A DNA stretch of 35,736 nt from the NCBI GenBank assembly GCA_012719175.1, contig JAAYAX010000001.1, positions 1-35,736 on the forward strand, given 5' to 3'. The notes beneath the pieces are model-generated. The model searched no databases, had not been told where the DNA came from, and worked only from the letters and a program-made list of their open reading frames with translations. The stretch is from Methanomassiliicoccus sp. (lineage in GTDB: Archaea; Thermoplasmatota; Thermoplasmata; Methanomassiliicoccales; Methanomassiliicoccaceae). The first letter of the stretch is position 1; each line of letters opens with the position of its first letter. Made by a program: the position numbers and the translations under genes. Shown here piece after piece: positions 1 through 7,982 of the stretch.

Positions 1-382
<382 letters not shown>

Positions 383-560
383 AAGTGTCGGCTTAACAGT
401 CAAACGAATTGCATATGGTTTACTCTTCCGAATTTATCATTTTATTTCAATTCAGCGTGAGCTGCATATTTTCAAGGTGGATGATTGCATATAGCGTTAG
501 CTCTTCTGCTCCATTTTTATTCGAAGAAAGAATTGAGGCCATGCTCTGCGAACGTTCAGA
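383..560 (+). other. 23S rRNA trailer and spacer, no gene seen
   Basis: This AT-rich spacer lies between the 23S 3' end and the promoter of the next gene. It holds T-rich stretches around 433-447 and 510-520 that could end rRNA transcription. I see no tRNA or 5S gene in it. It probably contains the 3' half of the rRNA processing stem, but the 5' half is outside the window and pairing cannot be tested. Confidence 0.5.
433..447 (+). terminator. T-rich element, possible 23S rRNA terminator
   Basis: A T-rich run on the coding strand lies about 50 bases past the inferred 23S end, followed by further T tracts near 510-520. Archaeal RNA polymerase terminates at U-rich stretches without needing a hairpin. 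Assignment is by position and composition only. Confidence 0.35.
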
Positions 561-568
561 TAAATAAT
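561..568 (+). promoter_or_regulatory. TATA box of the ion-channel-like gene
   Basis: The sequence TAAATAAT is centred about 32 bases before the ATG at 597. Transcription would start near 590-593, leaving almost no leader. Confidence 0.5.
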
Positions 569-596
569 TATCATCGTATCTAGCTATTATCACCCG

Positions 597-1601
597 ATGA
601 ACGCACCAAGGGGGCTTCTCTTGACGTTGCTCATCATCGCGTTATTCTCGATGACGTTCGCCATGGTCCCACAGGCTGACGACGATGATGCTGTTCCCGA
701 TCCTTCTCTGATCTTGGACGGGGAAGAATACAATGACTCCATGGGAATGACCGTGGGGATCTGGATCATCAATACGTATGATTTTGATTATCCCTCGGGG
801 AGGTACGTGTTCGACTTCTTCATTTACTTCCACTGGGCGGATTCCAACATCAGCACGGTCCCCTGGTTCATCATGAACGGCTATCCAACGACGCCGGCGA
901 CAAACGAGCTGGTGGAAAAGAAGGAGACCAACGGCACATTTGTCGAGGTCTACCGAGTAAGGGCGATCCTGAGCTACCCGTTGGAAGCGGGTAACCATCC
1001 CTTCGAGGAGGTCAGGCTGCCGATCCAGGTGGAGGTGACAACCATCAACAGCTCGGTCCCGCTTCAATGGTTCCCCCCGGAGAGCGGGATCGATTCCGGC
1101 TTCAAGGTCCAAGGTTGGAAGCTGACCGGGGTCGAATACTCTGTTGAGCATAAACAATATCCCTATGAGGTCGAGTCCTACCGGGCCAGCATGAACGTCG
1201 TAATAGAGCGGGACCTGATAGTGGCCATTCCGCAGCTTCTGGTGCCGCCGATCTTATTCTGCATCGTTTCCGCGTTCTCGTACCTTATGCGCATGGATGA
1301 TGGCTCGGCGTTCGGGCTGAGGTTCGGGCTGAACACCTCCATGCTCATCTCCGCTGTGCTGTTCACTGTGGCCGTTCAGAACAGCGTTCCCCCGACCTCC
1401 ACCATCAACTTCTATATGGTGTTCAGCATAGGAGTGTTCATTTTCCTGGCCTCGAACATCATGGTCACTGTTGTGGGCTATGTCGAGTTCAACTACCTGA
1501 ACCACCCGGAAAGACTGAAGAGCATCAACCGATACGGGATCCTGGCCTCGGGTATAATATCGCTGCTGATCCTGGGGATGGCGATCTATGCGGTGATGTA
1601 A
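597..1601 (+). CDS. Probable pentameric ligand-gated ion channel homologue (Cys-loop/GLIC-like)
   Basis: The 334-residue protein has the layout of a prokaryotic pentameric ligand-gated ion channel subunit. There is a signal peptide at about 1-23, a beta-rich extracellular domain at about 35-204, then four transmembrane helices at about 206-230 (M1), 241-263 (M2), 270-295 (M3) and 311-333 (M4). Family-like marks are a W-x-D at 80-82; a loop ending in NHPFEEVRLPIQVEV (133-147), matching the pre-channel loop that leads into a conserved beta strand; the prolines in M1 (LLVPPIL, 214-220); the pore-type M2 RFGLNTSMLISAVLFTVAV; and the proline-rich M2-M3 linker (PPTST). As in other prokaryotic members, the loop lacks the disulfide cysteines. 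The subunit would form a homopentameric channel in the cell membrane; ion and ligand are unknown. It stands alone between the 23S gene and a convergent gene. Family assignment rests on remembered motifs, not a search. Confidence 0.72.
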   Translation: MNAPRGLLLTLLIIALFSMTFAMVPQADDDDAVPDPSLILDGEEYNDSMGMTVGIWIINTYDFDYPSGRYVFDFFIYFHWADSNISTVPWFIMNGYPTTPATNELVEKKETNGTFVEVYRVRAILSYPLEAGNHPFEEVRLPIQVEVTTINSSVPLQWFPPESGIDSGFKVQGWKLTGVEYSVEHKQYPYEVESYRASMNVVIERDLIVAIPQLLVPPILFCIVSAFSYLMRMDDGSAFGLRFGLNTSMLISAVLFTVAVQNSVPPTSTINFYMVFSIGVFIFLASNIMVTVVGYVEFNYLNHPERLKSINRYGILASGIISLLILGMAIYAVM

Positions 1602-1672
1602 CGGCTGGCCGTGCTGCCGAGAGACCTGAGCTCGAGAAGCGGCTCCGCCCCGCCTACATGCTCCAGGACCAT

Positions 1673-2260
1673 CTAGGACCGGAGGGGCTGGTCCTCTTCA
1701 ACTCCGTACCTCTCCTTGATCTGCCGCACCATCTTGTCCAGCTCGTGGTAGTTCCGGCGGCCGAGGTCCAGGACCTTGCCGTTGCTCAGCCGGAGCTTGA
1801 GGGTGGTCGGCATATTCTCCACCTTGCCGTCGATGTTCACGTCGATCCGTCGTACGATGAGCGCCTTGATGCTCTCTTTGGGAATGAATCCAGGGAATCC
1901 CCGGACCTCTTCCAGGAAGGAGGTATGGACCTCCACCCCCTTGGACCACACCTTTACGGGGTAGCTCATCCTCCGCCCCCGGGGGCTTATTACCTCGGTG
2001 ACGTAGATCATGAGCACCAGGGCGACCGCGCAGAAGAGGATGTTCACGACATTGGACGCCACCGACAGGTCAGTGGAGGCGATCAGATCGATAAGAAAGA
2101 CCAGCAGTACGACCTCGGCGACCCGGCCGAGGTTCTCCAATATTCCCCATCTCTTACCTGCCAGGACCTTTCGGGGCTGCAGCTTCTTCGGTATCGTCTC
2201 GGTGAACAGCAGTTCGCCCTTGGTCTCGTCGACAGACCTCGTTCCCTTGGCCATCGCCAT
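1673..2260 (-). CDS. Two-helix membrane protein with PH-like C-terminal domain, unknown function
   Basis: I do not recognise this gene. From the ATG at 2260 the protein is about 195 residues; a TTG at 2281 would add seven. A basic N-terminal segment is followed by two hydrophobic helices close together (roughly residues 47-65 and 69-88), then a soluble beta-rich domain of about 100 residues ending in an amphipathic helix (RRNYHELDKMVRQIKERYG). Two membrane helices followed by such a domain recalls bacterial PH-like (bPH) membrane proteins, which is only a structural guess. It follows the DUF763 gene by a few dozen bases on the same strand and is probably co-transcribed with it. It converges with the channel gene, leaving about 70 bases between them. 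Confidence 0.6.
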   Translation of the reverse strand: MAMAKGTRSVDETKGELLFTETIPKKLQPRKVLAGKRWGILENLGRVAEVVLLVFLIDLIASTDLSVASNVVNILFCAVALVLMIYVTEVISPRGRRMSYPVKVWSKGVEVHTSFLEEVRGFPGFIPKESIKALIVRRIDVNIDGKVENMPTTLKLRLSNGKVLDLGRRNYHELDKMVRQIKERYGVEEDQPLRS

Positions 2261-2292
2261 GGTGAAGTAGAGGAAAATCAAGTACCTTTGCT

Positions 2293-3393
2293 TTACCTAC
2301 CGTGGTCCGGCGGTACGAGGGCCCGGAGCCGCTGGACCGCTTCCAGCTTCTCCCTCTTCTTGAGCTTGGCCTCCTCGACCCCCTGCGTCAGGTAATCGAT
2401 GGCCTGGTCCATGGCCTTCCTGTCCACGGGGTACGGGACGCCGTCCTTTCCGCCAACGGCGAAGGAGAACTTCACAGGATCGTTCCAGCTGGGACCGGCA
2501 CCGTAGATCAGCTCGCCGGTGAGAGCCAGGGCCCGCACGGCCGAGGGCCCCACGCCTCTGATTGCCAGCAACTCCTCGTAGTTGCTGGGCTGGAACTCGT
2601 AAGCGGCGCGAAGTGCTCTCCAGTTCACCGTCCGGGGCATGTCCAGCTTTTTTGGCCTAAGGCCGCACCACTCATCTATGGTGGTCTGCCCCTTAGCGAC
2701 CCTAAGGATCTCCTTCTCCAACTTGCCCACCCCATCATTGACCAGGTCCACCGCCACCTTGCGGGATTCCAGCGAGAGCGGGGAGGTCATGTCCAAAGTT
2801 CCGTCCACTCTGTTGCCCAGGATACAAGTGTGCGGCTCCTCGATGAAGCCGCTGAGGTCCCGGGACGACCACTGGTATCGGCGAGCGTATCCCGCCAGGT
2901 CGGACATGCCCTGCTGGATGACCGTCCAGTTCCCCCTATCGTCGAAGGCCAGGGCATGGTGGTATAGCCTATGCCCGTCCTGGATGGCCGCGTTGTCGAC
3001 CTTGGCGCACATCCTTGATACGTAGACGAGCCGGTCCTGGTGCTCCTCTGAAATATCGTTTAGGTCGGCGTGGAAGGCGATCTCCTCAGGGGTGCGTAGC
3101 GAGACCTTGCCCTTGCCGCCGACGACCACGAGGTCCTTCCTTCCCTCCAACGCCTTCTTCAACGCTCCGCAGGTGACCGTGGTCGTGCCCGATGAATGCC
3201 AGTCAAAGCCCAGAACGCATGAGAAGGCTTGGAACCAGAAGGGGTCCGCCAGCCGGCGGAGATACTCCTCGCTGCCGCACTCCAGGACCATGACGTCCGA
3301 TATCGCCCCTGCCAACTTGACAATCCGGTTGAACAGCCAGCGCGGGGCGGTGCCGTTGTGCAAGGGGAGATCGGTTATGCCGGTACGGGACAC
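2293..3393 (-). CDS. DUF763 family protein
   Basis: The N-terminus (RTGITDLPLHNGTAPRWLF) is the signature of the DUF763 family, which is widespread in archaea and some bacteria and runs to about 360-400 residues; this copy is full length at about 366. Near residues 275-300 the segment YEELLAIRGVGPSAVRALAL reads as a helix-hairpin-helix, a fold that usually contacts DNA backbone, so a nucleic-acid role is plausible but inferred. I chose the GTG at 3393 because a TATA-like element lies about 30 bases upstream of it and the family normally starts just before RTG; a GTG at 3405 would add four residues. It lies 70 bases after the sulfatase maturase on the same strand but seems to have its own promoter. 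Biochemical function is not asserted. Confidence 0.85.
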   Translation of the reverse strand: MSRTGITDLPLHNGTAPRWLFNRIVKLAGAISDVMVLECGSEEYLRRLADPFWFQAFSCVLGFDWHSSGTTTVTCGALKKALEGRKDLVVVGGKGKVSLRTPEEIAFHADLNDISEEHQDRLVYVSRMCAKVDNAAIQDGHRLYHHALAFDDRGNWTVIQQGMSDLAGYARRYQWSSRDLSGFIEEPHTCILGNRVDGTLDMTSPLSLESRKVAVDLVNDGVGKLEKEILRVAKGQTTIDEWCGLRPKKLDMPRTVNWRALRAAYEFQPSNYEELLAIRGVGPSAVRALALTGELIYGAGPSWNDPVKFSFAVGGKDGVPYPVDRKAMDQAIDYLTQGVEEAKLKKREKLEAVQRLRALVPPDHGR

Positions 3394-3418
3394 GCCTATG
3401 CCCACGACCGGTCATGCC

Positions 3419-3428
3419 ATAAATATTT
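3419..3428 (-). promoter_or_regulatory. TATA box of the DUF763 gene
   Basis: On the minus strand this AT run reads AAATATTTAT. Its centre is about 30 bases before the GTG at 3393, which fits a leaderless or near-leaderless transcript and favours that start over the GTG at 3405. Confidence 0.5.
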
Positions 3429-3462
3429 CCGAGGGCCGACCGAATCGCATAGAACCTTCGTC

Positions 3463-4710
3463 TCATGGTACCTTGTTCCAGCCGGGGAGCGGCTGGTCGA
3501 GCAACTGCATGACCTCCTGTGCCGGCCGTCCCCTCCGGACCAGGCCGGCCATGAGCCTCATGGTGAAGCTGGTGTGGTGAAAGAAGAGCTTATATCCTTC
3601 GCACAGGTAGTTCACGCCCGGGCCCTCGCCACCGGGCGGCAGGATCCGGTTCTTGGGGCATTCCCCACAGCAGGCGAACAGCACTTCGCACTCCATACAT
3701 CGGCTGGGCAGCCTGGCCTTGTCGAGGCCGAACGACACCTGCTGGGGCGATCCCAGCAGCGACGCCATGTGCACCTCGCCGATATTGCCCAGCCGGTGCT
3801 GGGGGTCTACGAAGTGATCGCATGAGTACAGGTCGCCGTTATGCTCCAGGACCGGACCCCCTCCGCAGGTCTCGTTGAACACGCACATGCCCGACGAGCT
3901 CATGTTCAGCCAGTTCCTCAAGGTGGCCTCGAAGGTCTGCACGAACAAACGGCCGACATCGCGGCGGACCCACTCATCATAGATCTCCATTAGGAATCGG
4001 CCGAAACGATCGGGCTGCACGGACCTCTCGGAGACCCGGGGACCCATGGGATCGGGCGTGCCGTCCTCACCGATCCGCTCGACCACCGGTATGAACTGTA
4101 TCCAGGTCGCCTTGGCATCGTCACGGAGGAAGCGGTAGACCTCCATGGGGTGGCTGGCATTCGCCCGGTTGACGGTCGTGAGGACATTATGCTCCACCCC
4201 ATGTTTTTGGAGCAGCCGGAGACCTCTCATCACCGCAGCGAAGGTCGGTCGGTCGGCATTATCGACCCGGTATGTATCGTGCAGTTCCCGTGGCCCGTCG
4301 AGGCTGATGCCCACGAGGAAATCATGCTTCTTGAAGAAGGCCGCCCAGTCATCGTCCAACATCGTGCCGTTGGTCTGGATGGTGTGGGTGACGGTCATTC
4401 CCGGCCTCCGGTATCTCTCTACCAGGTCCATGGCGTGACGGTAGAAGTCGAGGCCCATGAGCGTCGGCTCACCCCCCTGCCAGGAAACCTCGACGCGATG
4501 ACCGCTGTGCGACTCGATGAGCTGCCGGATGTACTGTTCGAGCACCTTGGGGCTCATGGTGGAATCATCGTCAGGATATAACGCCCGCTTTCCAAGGTAA
4601 TAGCAATAAGCACAGTTGAGGTTGCAGGCCGCGCCGGTCGGCTTGGCGAGCAGGTGGAACGCGGGCAGAGACGCCTCCGGAGGACCCTGGGGAGGATGGG
4701 GCATCTTCAT
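3463..4710 (-). CDS. Anaerobic sulfatase-maturating enzyme (radical SAM, SPASM)
   Basis: The enzyme would oxidise the active-site cysteine (or serine) of a sulfatase to C-alpha-formylglycine without oxygen, using S-adenosylmethionine and iron-sulfur clusters. From the ATG at 4710 it is 415 residues. The radical SAM cysteines are C29, C33 and C36 (CNLNCAYC), followed by an SAM-site glycine motif (WQGGEPTLMG). The C-terminal SPASM region has the cysteine-rich pattern of two auxiliary 4Fe-4S clusters: CVFNETCGGG, YSCDHF, CMECEVLFACCGECPKNR and a final YLCEGY. I chose ATG 4710 because GAGG sits 8 bases before it; an in-frame GTG at 4731 is also open. The gene starts 95 bases after the stop of the Cys-type sulfatase on the same strand, which is the expected substrate. 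A different SPASM peptide maturase is possible but less likely given that neighbour. Confidence 0.88.
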   Translation of the reverse strand: MKMPHPPQGPPEASLPAFHLLAKPTGAACNLNCAYCYYLGKRALYPDDDSTMSPKVLEQYIRQLIESHSGHRVEVSWQGGEPTLMGLDFYRHAMDLVERYRRPGMTVTHTIQTNGTMLDDDWAAFFKKHDFLVGISLDGPRELHDTYRVDNADRPTFAAVMRGLRLLQKHGVEHNVLTTVNRANASHPMEVYRFLRDDAKATWIQFIPVVERIGEDGTPDPMGPRVSERSVQPDRFGRFLMEIYDEWVRRDVGRLFVQTFEATLRNWLNMSSSGMCVFNETCGGGPVLEHNGDLYSCDHFVDPQHRLGNIGEVHMASLLGSPQQVSFGLDKARLPSRCMECEVLFACCGECPKNRILPPGGEGPGVNYLCEGYKLFFHHTSFTMRLMAGLVRRGRPAQEVMQLLDQPLPGWNKVP

Positions 4711-4805
4711 TGTTATGGCCTCGGCGCCCACTTAAGGCGTGCGGTCATCTGTACCCTTCTCGTTGCGAGGTTGATCATGATGGCTTCCCGCTTCGCGCGC
4801 TACCG

Positions 4806-6344
4806 CTAGTCTTTGCTCAGCCCCGCTTCCATCTTCTCCATTATCTGTTCCACCGTGAACGAGGCGGGCCTCATCCGCGGGGGGAACTCCTTGAACGTCT
4901 CCAGGAACTGGGCGACCAGGAACTGGGCTGCGTACAGGATATACGCACGGTCGATCATCCAGTCGAAGTAGGTGTTCGAGGTGGTGTCGGCGCGCTCGAA
5001 CGGGTCGGTGCGCAGGTTGAAGAACTTGGGAATCCTCAGGAAGGTGAACGGCTCCGCCCACACTGCCAACGTCCCCTGTTTGCGCTGCTCGGCGAAGACG
5101 ATCTTCCAATTGTCATACCTCAGGCCGACCAGGTCCCCGTCATCTGAGAAGTAGATGACGCCTGGTCGGGGTCCCTTCTCGTCCTGGCCGGTCAGATATG
5201 GAATTAGGTTGTAGCCGTCGATATGGACCTTGAAGAGCCTGTCCCCGATGTGGTGCCCGCTCTTCAGCTTCTCGGTGATGCTCGGATCTCCGGCCGCCCC
5301 CAGCAGGGTAGGCAGCCAATCGGTGTGGCTGATGATATCGTTGGATACCGTGCCCGCCTTGATCTTGCCGGGCCAGCGGATCATCTCCGGCACCCGGAAC
5401 GCGCCCTCCCAGTTGGAGTTCTTCTCGTTGCGGAAGGGCGTCATGGCGCTGTCAGGCCACGAGTTCATGTGCGGACCGTTGTCGGTGGAGTATATCACGA
5501 TCGTATCATCGGCGATGCCCAGCTCGTCCAGAAGGTCCAACATCTGGCCCACGTGCTTGTCGTGCTCGACCATGGTATCGTGGTATGCGGACTGCCACCT
5601 CCCGGCCTGGCCCCGGATCTCCGCCGGCGGACGGACGCGGAAGTGCATCCAGGTGGTGTTGAGCCAGACGAAGAACGGGAGACCTTGGGAATGTGCGCGC
5701 TTGATGAAGTCTTGGGCCGCGGCGACGAACTCGCCGTCACAGGTCTCCATCCGCTTCTTGCTCAGCGGGCCGGTGTCCTCTATCCTCTGTCTACCGATCC
5801 GACCCCATCGAGGCTCCTCAGTGGGATCGTCCTCCTCGGTGGCCCAGGAGTGGATGACCCCACGTGGACCGAACAGTTCGCGGAAGTGAGGGAAGTCGTC
5901 CTGCGGGGGATAGTCCTCGTGCTCCGGCTCCTCCTCGGCGTTGAGGTGGTAGAGGTTGCCGAAGAACTCGTCGAACCCGTGGACGGTGGGAAGGTACTTG
6001 TTCTTGTCACCGAGGTGGTTCTTGCCGAACTGACCCGTGACATACCCCAGGGGTTTGAGCAGCTCGGCAATGGTGACATCCTCCTCCTGGAGGCCGATGT
6101 CGGCACCGGGCATGCCGACCTTCGTCAGCCCGGTCCGGAAGGGGTTCTGCCCGGTGATGAACGCCGACCGGCCGGCAGTGCAGCTTTGCTGGCCATAAGA
6201 ATCGGTGAACCGCATCCCCTCTTCGGCAATGCGGTCGATGTTCGGTGTACGATAGCCCATCAGGCCATCGCTGTAGCAGCTCAGATTGGTGATCCCTATA
6301 TCATCTCCCCAGATAACCAGGATGTTCGGCTTTCCGTCGGGCAT
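4806..6344 (-). CDS. Cys-type sulfatase (arylsulfatase family)
   Basis: The 512-residue protein is a type I sulfatase that would hydrolyse a sulfate ester. The active-site signature C-x-A-x-R is intact as CTAGR at residues 55-59, so C55 is the residue to be converted to formylglycine. The N-terminal metal-binding aspartates (GDD, 13-15) and the later metal and substrate segment (STDNGPHMNSWPD) are present. There is no signal peptide, so maturation and catalysis should be cytosolic. I chose the ATG at 6344 because the family begins here (KPNILVIWGDD) and GAGG precedes it by 9 bases; the open frame extends to 6683 but that part reads as shadow sequence antisense-overlapping UPF0216. The maturase gene follows in the same direction. 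The substrate cannot be read from sequence; host or plant sulfated compounds are a guess. Confidence 0.9.
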   Translation of the reverse strand: MPDGKPNILVIWGDDIGITNLSCYSDGLMGYRTPNIDRIAEEGMRFTDSYGQQSCTAGRSAFITGQNPFRTGLTKVGMPGADIGLQEEDVTIAELLKPLGYVTGQFGKNHLGDKNKYLPTVHGFDEFFGNLYHLNAEEEPEHEDYPPQDDFPHFRELFGPRGVIHSWATEEDDPTEEPRWGRIGRQRIEDTGPLSKKRMETCDGEFVAAAQDFIKRAHSQGLPFFVWLNTTWMHFRVRPPAEIRGQAGRWQSAYHDTMVEHDKHVGQMLDLLDELGIADDTIVIYSTDNGPHMNSWPDSAMTPFRNEKNSNWEGAFRVPEMIRWPGKIKAGTVSNDIISHTDWLPTLLGAAGDPSITEKLKSGHHIGDRLFKVHIDGYNLIPYLTGQDEKGPRPGVIYFSDDGDLVGLRYDNWKIVFAEQRKQGTLAVWAEPFTFLRIPKFFNLRTDPFERADTTSNTYFDWMIDRAYILYAAQFLVAQFLETFKEFPPRMRPASFTVEQIMEKMEAGLSKD

Positions 6345-6380
6345 GGTCCGTTCCCTCGCTCCGTATTTGCTTTCCAGTTG

Positions 6381-6390
6381 AGAGTATTTG
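6381..6390 (-). promoter_or_regulatory. Possible TATA box of the sulfatase gene
   Basis: The minus strand reads CAAATACTCT, about 40 bases before the ATG at 6344. A start near 6360 would leave a short leader holding the GAGG ribosome binding site. The match is weak. Confidence 0.3.
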
Positions 6391-6529
6391 ATAGTTATCT
6401 CGGCACATCGAGCTTGGACAGGGTCACGACCGTCGATGGGCTTGAGAACATCGACCTCACTAACTATGAGGCGAGGGGGCGATCGTTCTCGGCATCTCGC
6501 TCCTACGGTGGTCTGCGGGCGCCGTCCGC

Positions 6530-6931
6530 TCACGGGGAGAACAGGGTGGTGGTGGCCGTGGGCAGCACGCTCCTTAGCTTGCCCACGTGGGGGTTGAACA
6601 GCCTCATCTGGTCCGGGAACTCCGGCTCGCGGCCTACCAGCGCGGAGACCACCTTTACTTCCACGCGCCCCATGACCTTCCACGAGCCCCCGTGATCCGA
6701 CGAGGTGTCGGTCATGATTATGATCGGCAGCTTGAGCTTGTTCCTCTCCATATCGTCGAGCATCCCCGCGAGCAGGTCCAGCTCGGCCTTCTTGATGCGG
6801 TAGTCCACGCCGTCCTTCCCCTTATAACCGGCCTCCCGCTGTTTCAGCAGGTCTGCCAAAGAGCTGCGCTTGGAAGGGATATGGCGGTTCATCATCTCGA
6901 GCATCTTGCGGATCTGGCCTTCTTCCTGCAT
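6530..6931 (-). CDS. UPF0216 (DUF61) protein
   Basis: The 133-residue protein matches the archaeal UPF0216/DUF61 family of uncharacterised proteins. Recognisable parts are MMNRHIPSKRSSLADLL near the N-terminus, the central YRIKKAELDLLAGML, the strand LKLPIIIMTD, and the C-terminal FNPHVGKLRSVLP. Length is normal for the family. No catalytic motif is evident, and no function is known to me. It is transcribed divergently from the alpha/beta hydrolase, with 120 bases between the starts, and ends 185 bases before the sulfatase start on the same strand. The spacer contains a TTGAA/TTCAA inverted repeat (6959-6976), too short to be convincing as an operator. Confidence 0.85.
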   Translation of the reverse strand: MQEEGQIRKMLEMMNRHIPSKRSSLADLLKQREAGYKGKDGVDYRIKKAELDLLAGMLDDMERNKLKLPIIIMTDTSSDHGGSWKVMGRVEVKVVSALVGREPEFPDQMRLFNPHVGKLRSVLPTATTTLFSP

Positions 6932-7015
6932 CCACCCATACTACTGCTGCGGGCCTCTTGAACCTTTTGATTCAACAGTACGAAGGAAGAGAAACGATCT
7001 CGTGCGAGGCGGACC

Positions 7016-7025
7016 GTTAAGTATC
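7016..7025 (+). promoter_or_regulatory. TATA box of the alpha/beta hydrolase gene
   Basis: GTTAAGTATC is centred about 31 bases before the ATG at 7052, giving a leader of only a few bases. Confidence 0.45.
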
Positions 7026-7051
7026 TTGGGCCCCAATCCACAAGGGACACC

Positions 7052-7885
7052 ATGAACGATGGCAGCGAGGACCAGGGGGCATCAGAGGATAGGAAGGAGC
7101 TGCCCCTGGAGGAACATGCCACTCCGATGAACATTGAGATAGCCAGCGTGGAGGAGAGCGACGACGGGAAGCTGATGGACCTCAGCTTCGATTGCAGGAA
7201 GGGCGTGAGGATCAGGGCATACTTCATGGAGCCCCGTGCCCCCGCGCCCTGGCCCGCTGTCCTCATGGTACATCCCGCGCCGGGGGACCGTTCATACTTT
7301 CTCGCGGAAGGATGGAGACTTGCACGCGAGGGGATCGCTTCCCTCCTATTGGACGCACCCTGGAGCGATCCGGCATGGGGTCCCTCGCTGGCCGCTCCCG
7401 AGGACGCCATCAGGGCGGTGACGGTGAGCTTCCGCAAGGTGCAGAGGGGGATCGAGCTTCTGGCGACGCTCGACGACGTGGACCATGATAGAATGGGATA
7501 CCTGGGCATGAGCCTGGGAGCGCTTATCGGCGGCATCGTTGTAACCATCGACCACCGGCTGAAGGCCGCGGTGCTGATGTCGGGAGTGGGCAGCTTCACC
7601 GACGTGGCCTCGCTGAACGTCCCGGAGATGAGCGGGGAGGCCCTCGATCGCTACCGCAGCATCATGGCGGCCATAGACCCTCAGACCTACATAGGCAAAG
7701 CCGCGCCGACCCAGCTACTGTTCCAATATGGAAACCGGGATGTGTTTCCCCGGGAGAAGCTGGTCGCTTTCGCCGAGGCGGGGAGCGAGCCCAAGAAGAT
7801 CATCGAATACGATGCGGAGCACTACCTCAACGATCAAGCAAGGGATGACGCCATCGCCTGGTTGGTGGATGCGTTAAAGCAATGA
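7052..7885 (+). CDS. Alpha/beta hydrolase (dienelactone hydrolase-like)
   Basis: The 277-residue protein has the canonical order of an alpha/beta-hydrolase. The nucleophile elbow G-x-S-x-G is GMSLG with Ser154; the acid is Asp230 (YGNRDVF); the base is His257 (DAEHYL). The strand VLMVHPAPGDR (70-80) supplies the oxyanion-hole region. There is no signal peptide or membrane segment, so it acts in the cytoplasm. The first 25 residues are acidic and poorly structured, and an internal ATG at residue 26 could be an alternative start. Upstream TATA spacing supports the longer form. It would hydrolyse an ester or a related bond; the substrate is unknown. It is monocistronic, between divergent UPF0216 and the next TATA box of nifB. 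Confidence 0.85.
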   Translation: MNDGSEDQGASEDRKELPLEEHATPMNIEIASVEESDDGKLMDLSFDCRKGVRIRAYFMEPRAPAPWPAVLMVHPAPGDRSYFLAEGWRLAREGIASLLLDAPWSDPAWGPSLAAPEDAIRAVTVSFRKVQRGIELLATLDDVDHDRMGYLGMSLGALIGGIVVTIDHRLKAAVLMSGVGSFTDVASLNVPEMSGEALDRYRSIMAAIDPQTYIGKAAPTQLLFQYGNRDVFPREKLVAFAEAGSEPKKIIEYDAEHYLNDQARDDAIAWLVDALKQ

Positions 7886-7945
7886 TGGGACCGGACTCTT
7901 CGCGCTGGATGTGCGGCCACTAGAGTGGGCGTTCAGGGGTAGCGG

Positions 7946-7953
7946 TTATAATC
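7946..7953 (+). promoter_or_regulatory. TATA box of the nifB-TPP enzyme operon
   Basis: TTATAATC predicts a transcription start near 7973-7977. That is after the ATG at 7968 but before the ATG at 7983, so it decides for the second start. Confidence 0.5.
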
Positions 7954-7982
7954 GTTTAGTTCCATAGATGGGGGGAAGTGAG

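Noticed and set aside
6345-6683. 113-residue N-terminal extension of the sulfatase
   Set aside because: It reads as proline, arginine and glycine shadow sequence, overlaps UPF0216 in part, and the family start with a GAGG site is at 6344.
5223-6695. A 490-codon open frame on the plus strand
   Set aside because: It is antisense to the sulfatase and UPF0216 genes, has no recognisable domain, and its composition is that of a GC-rich shadow frame.
6959-6976. TTGAA/TTCAA inverted repeat between UPF0216 and the hydrolase
   Set aside because: The arms are only 5 bases and the inner part does not pair, so chance is a sufficient explanation.
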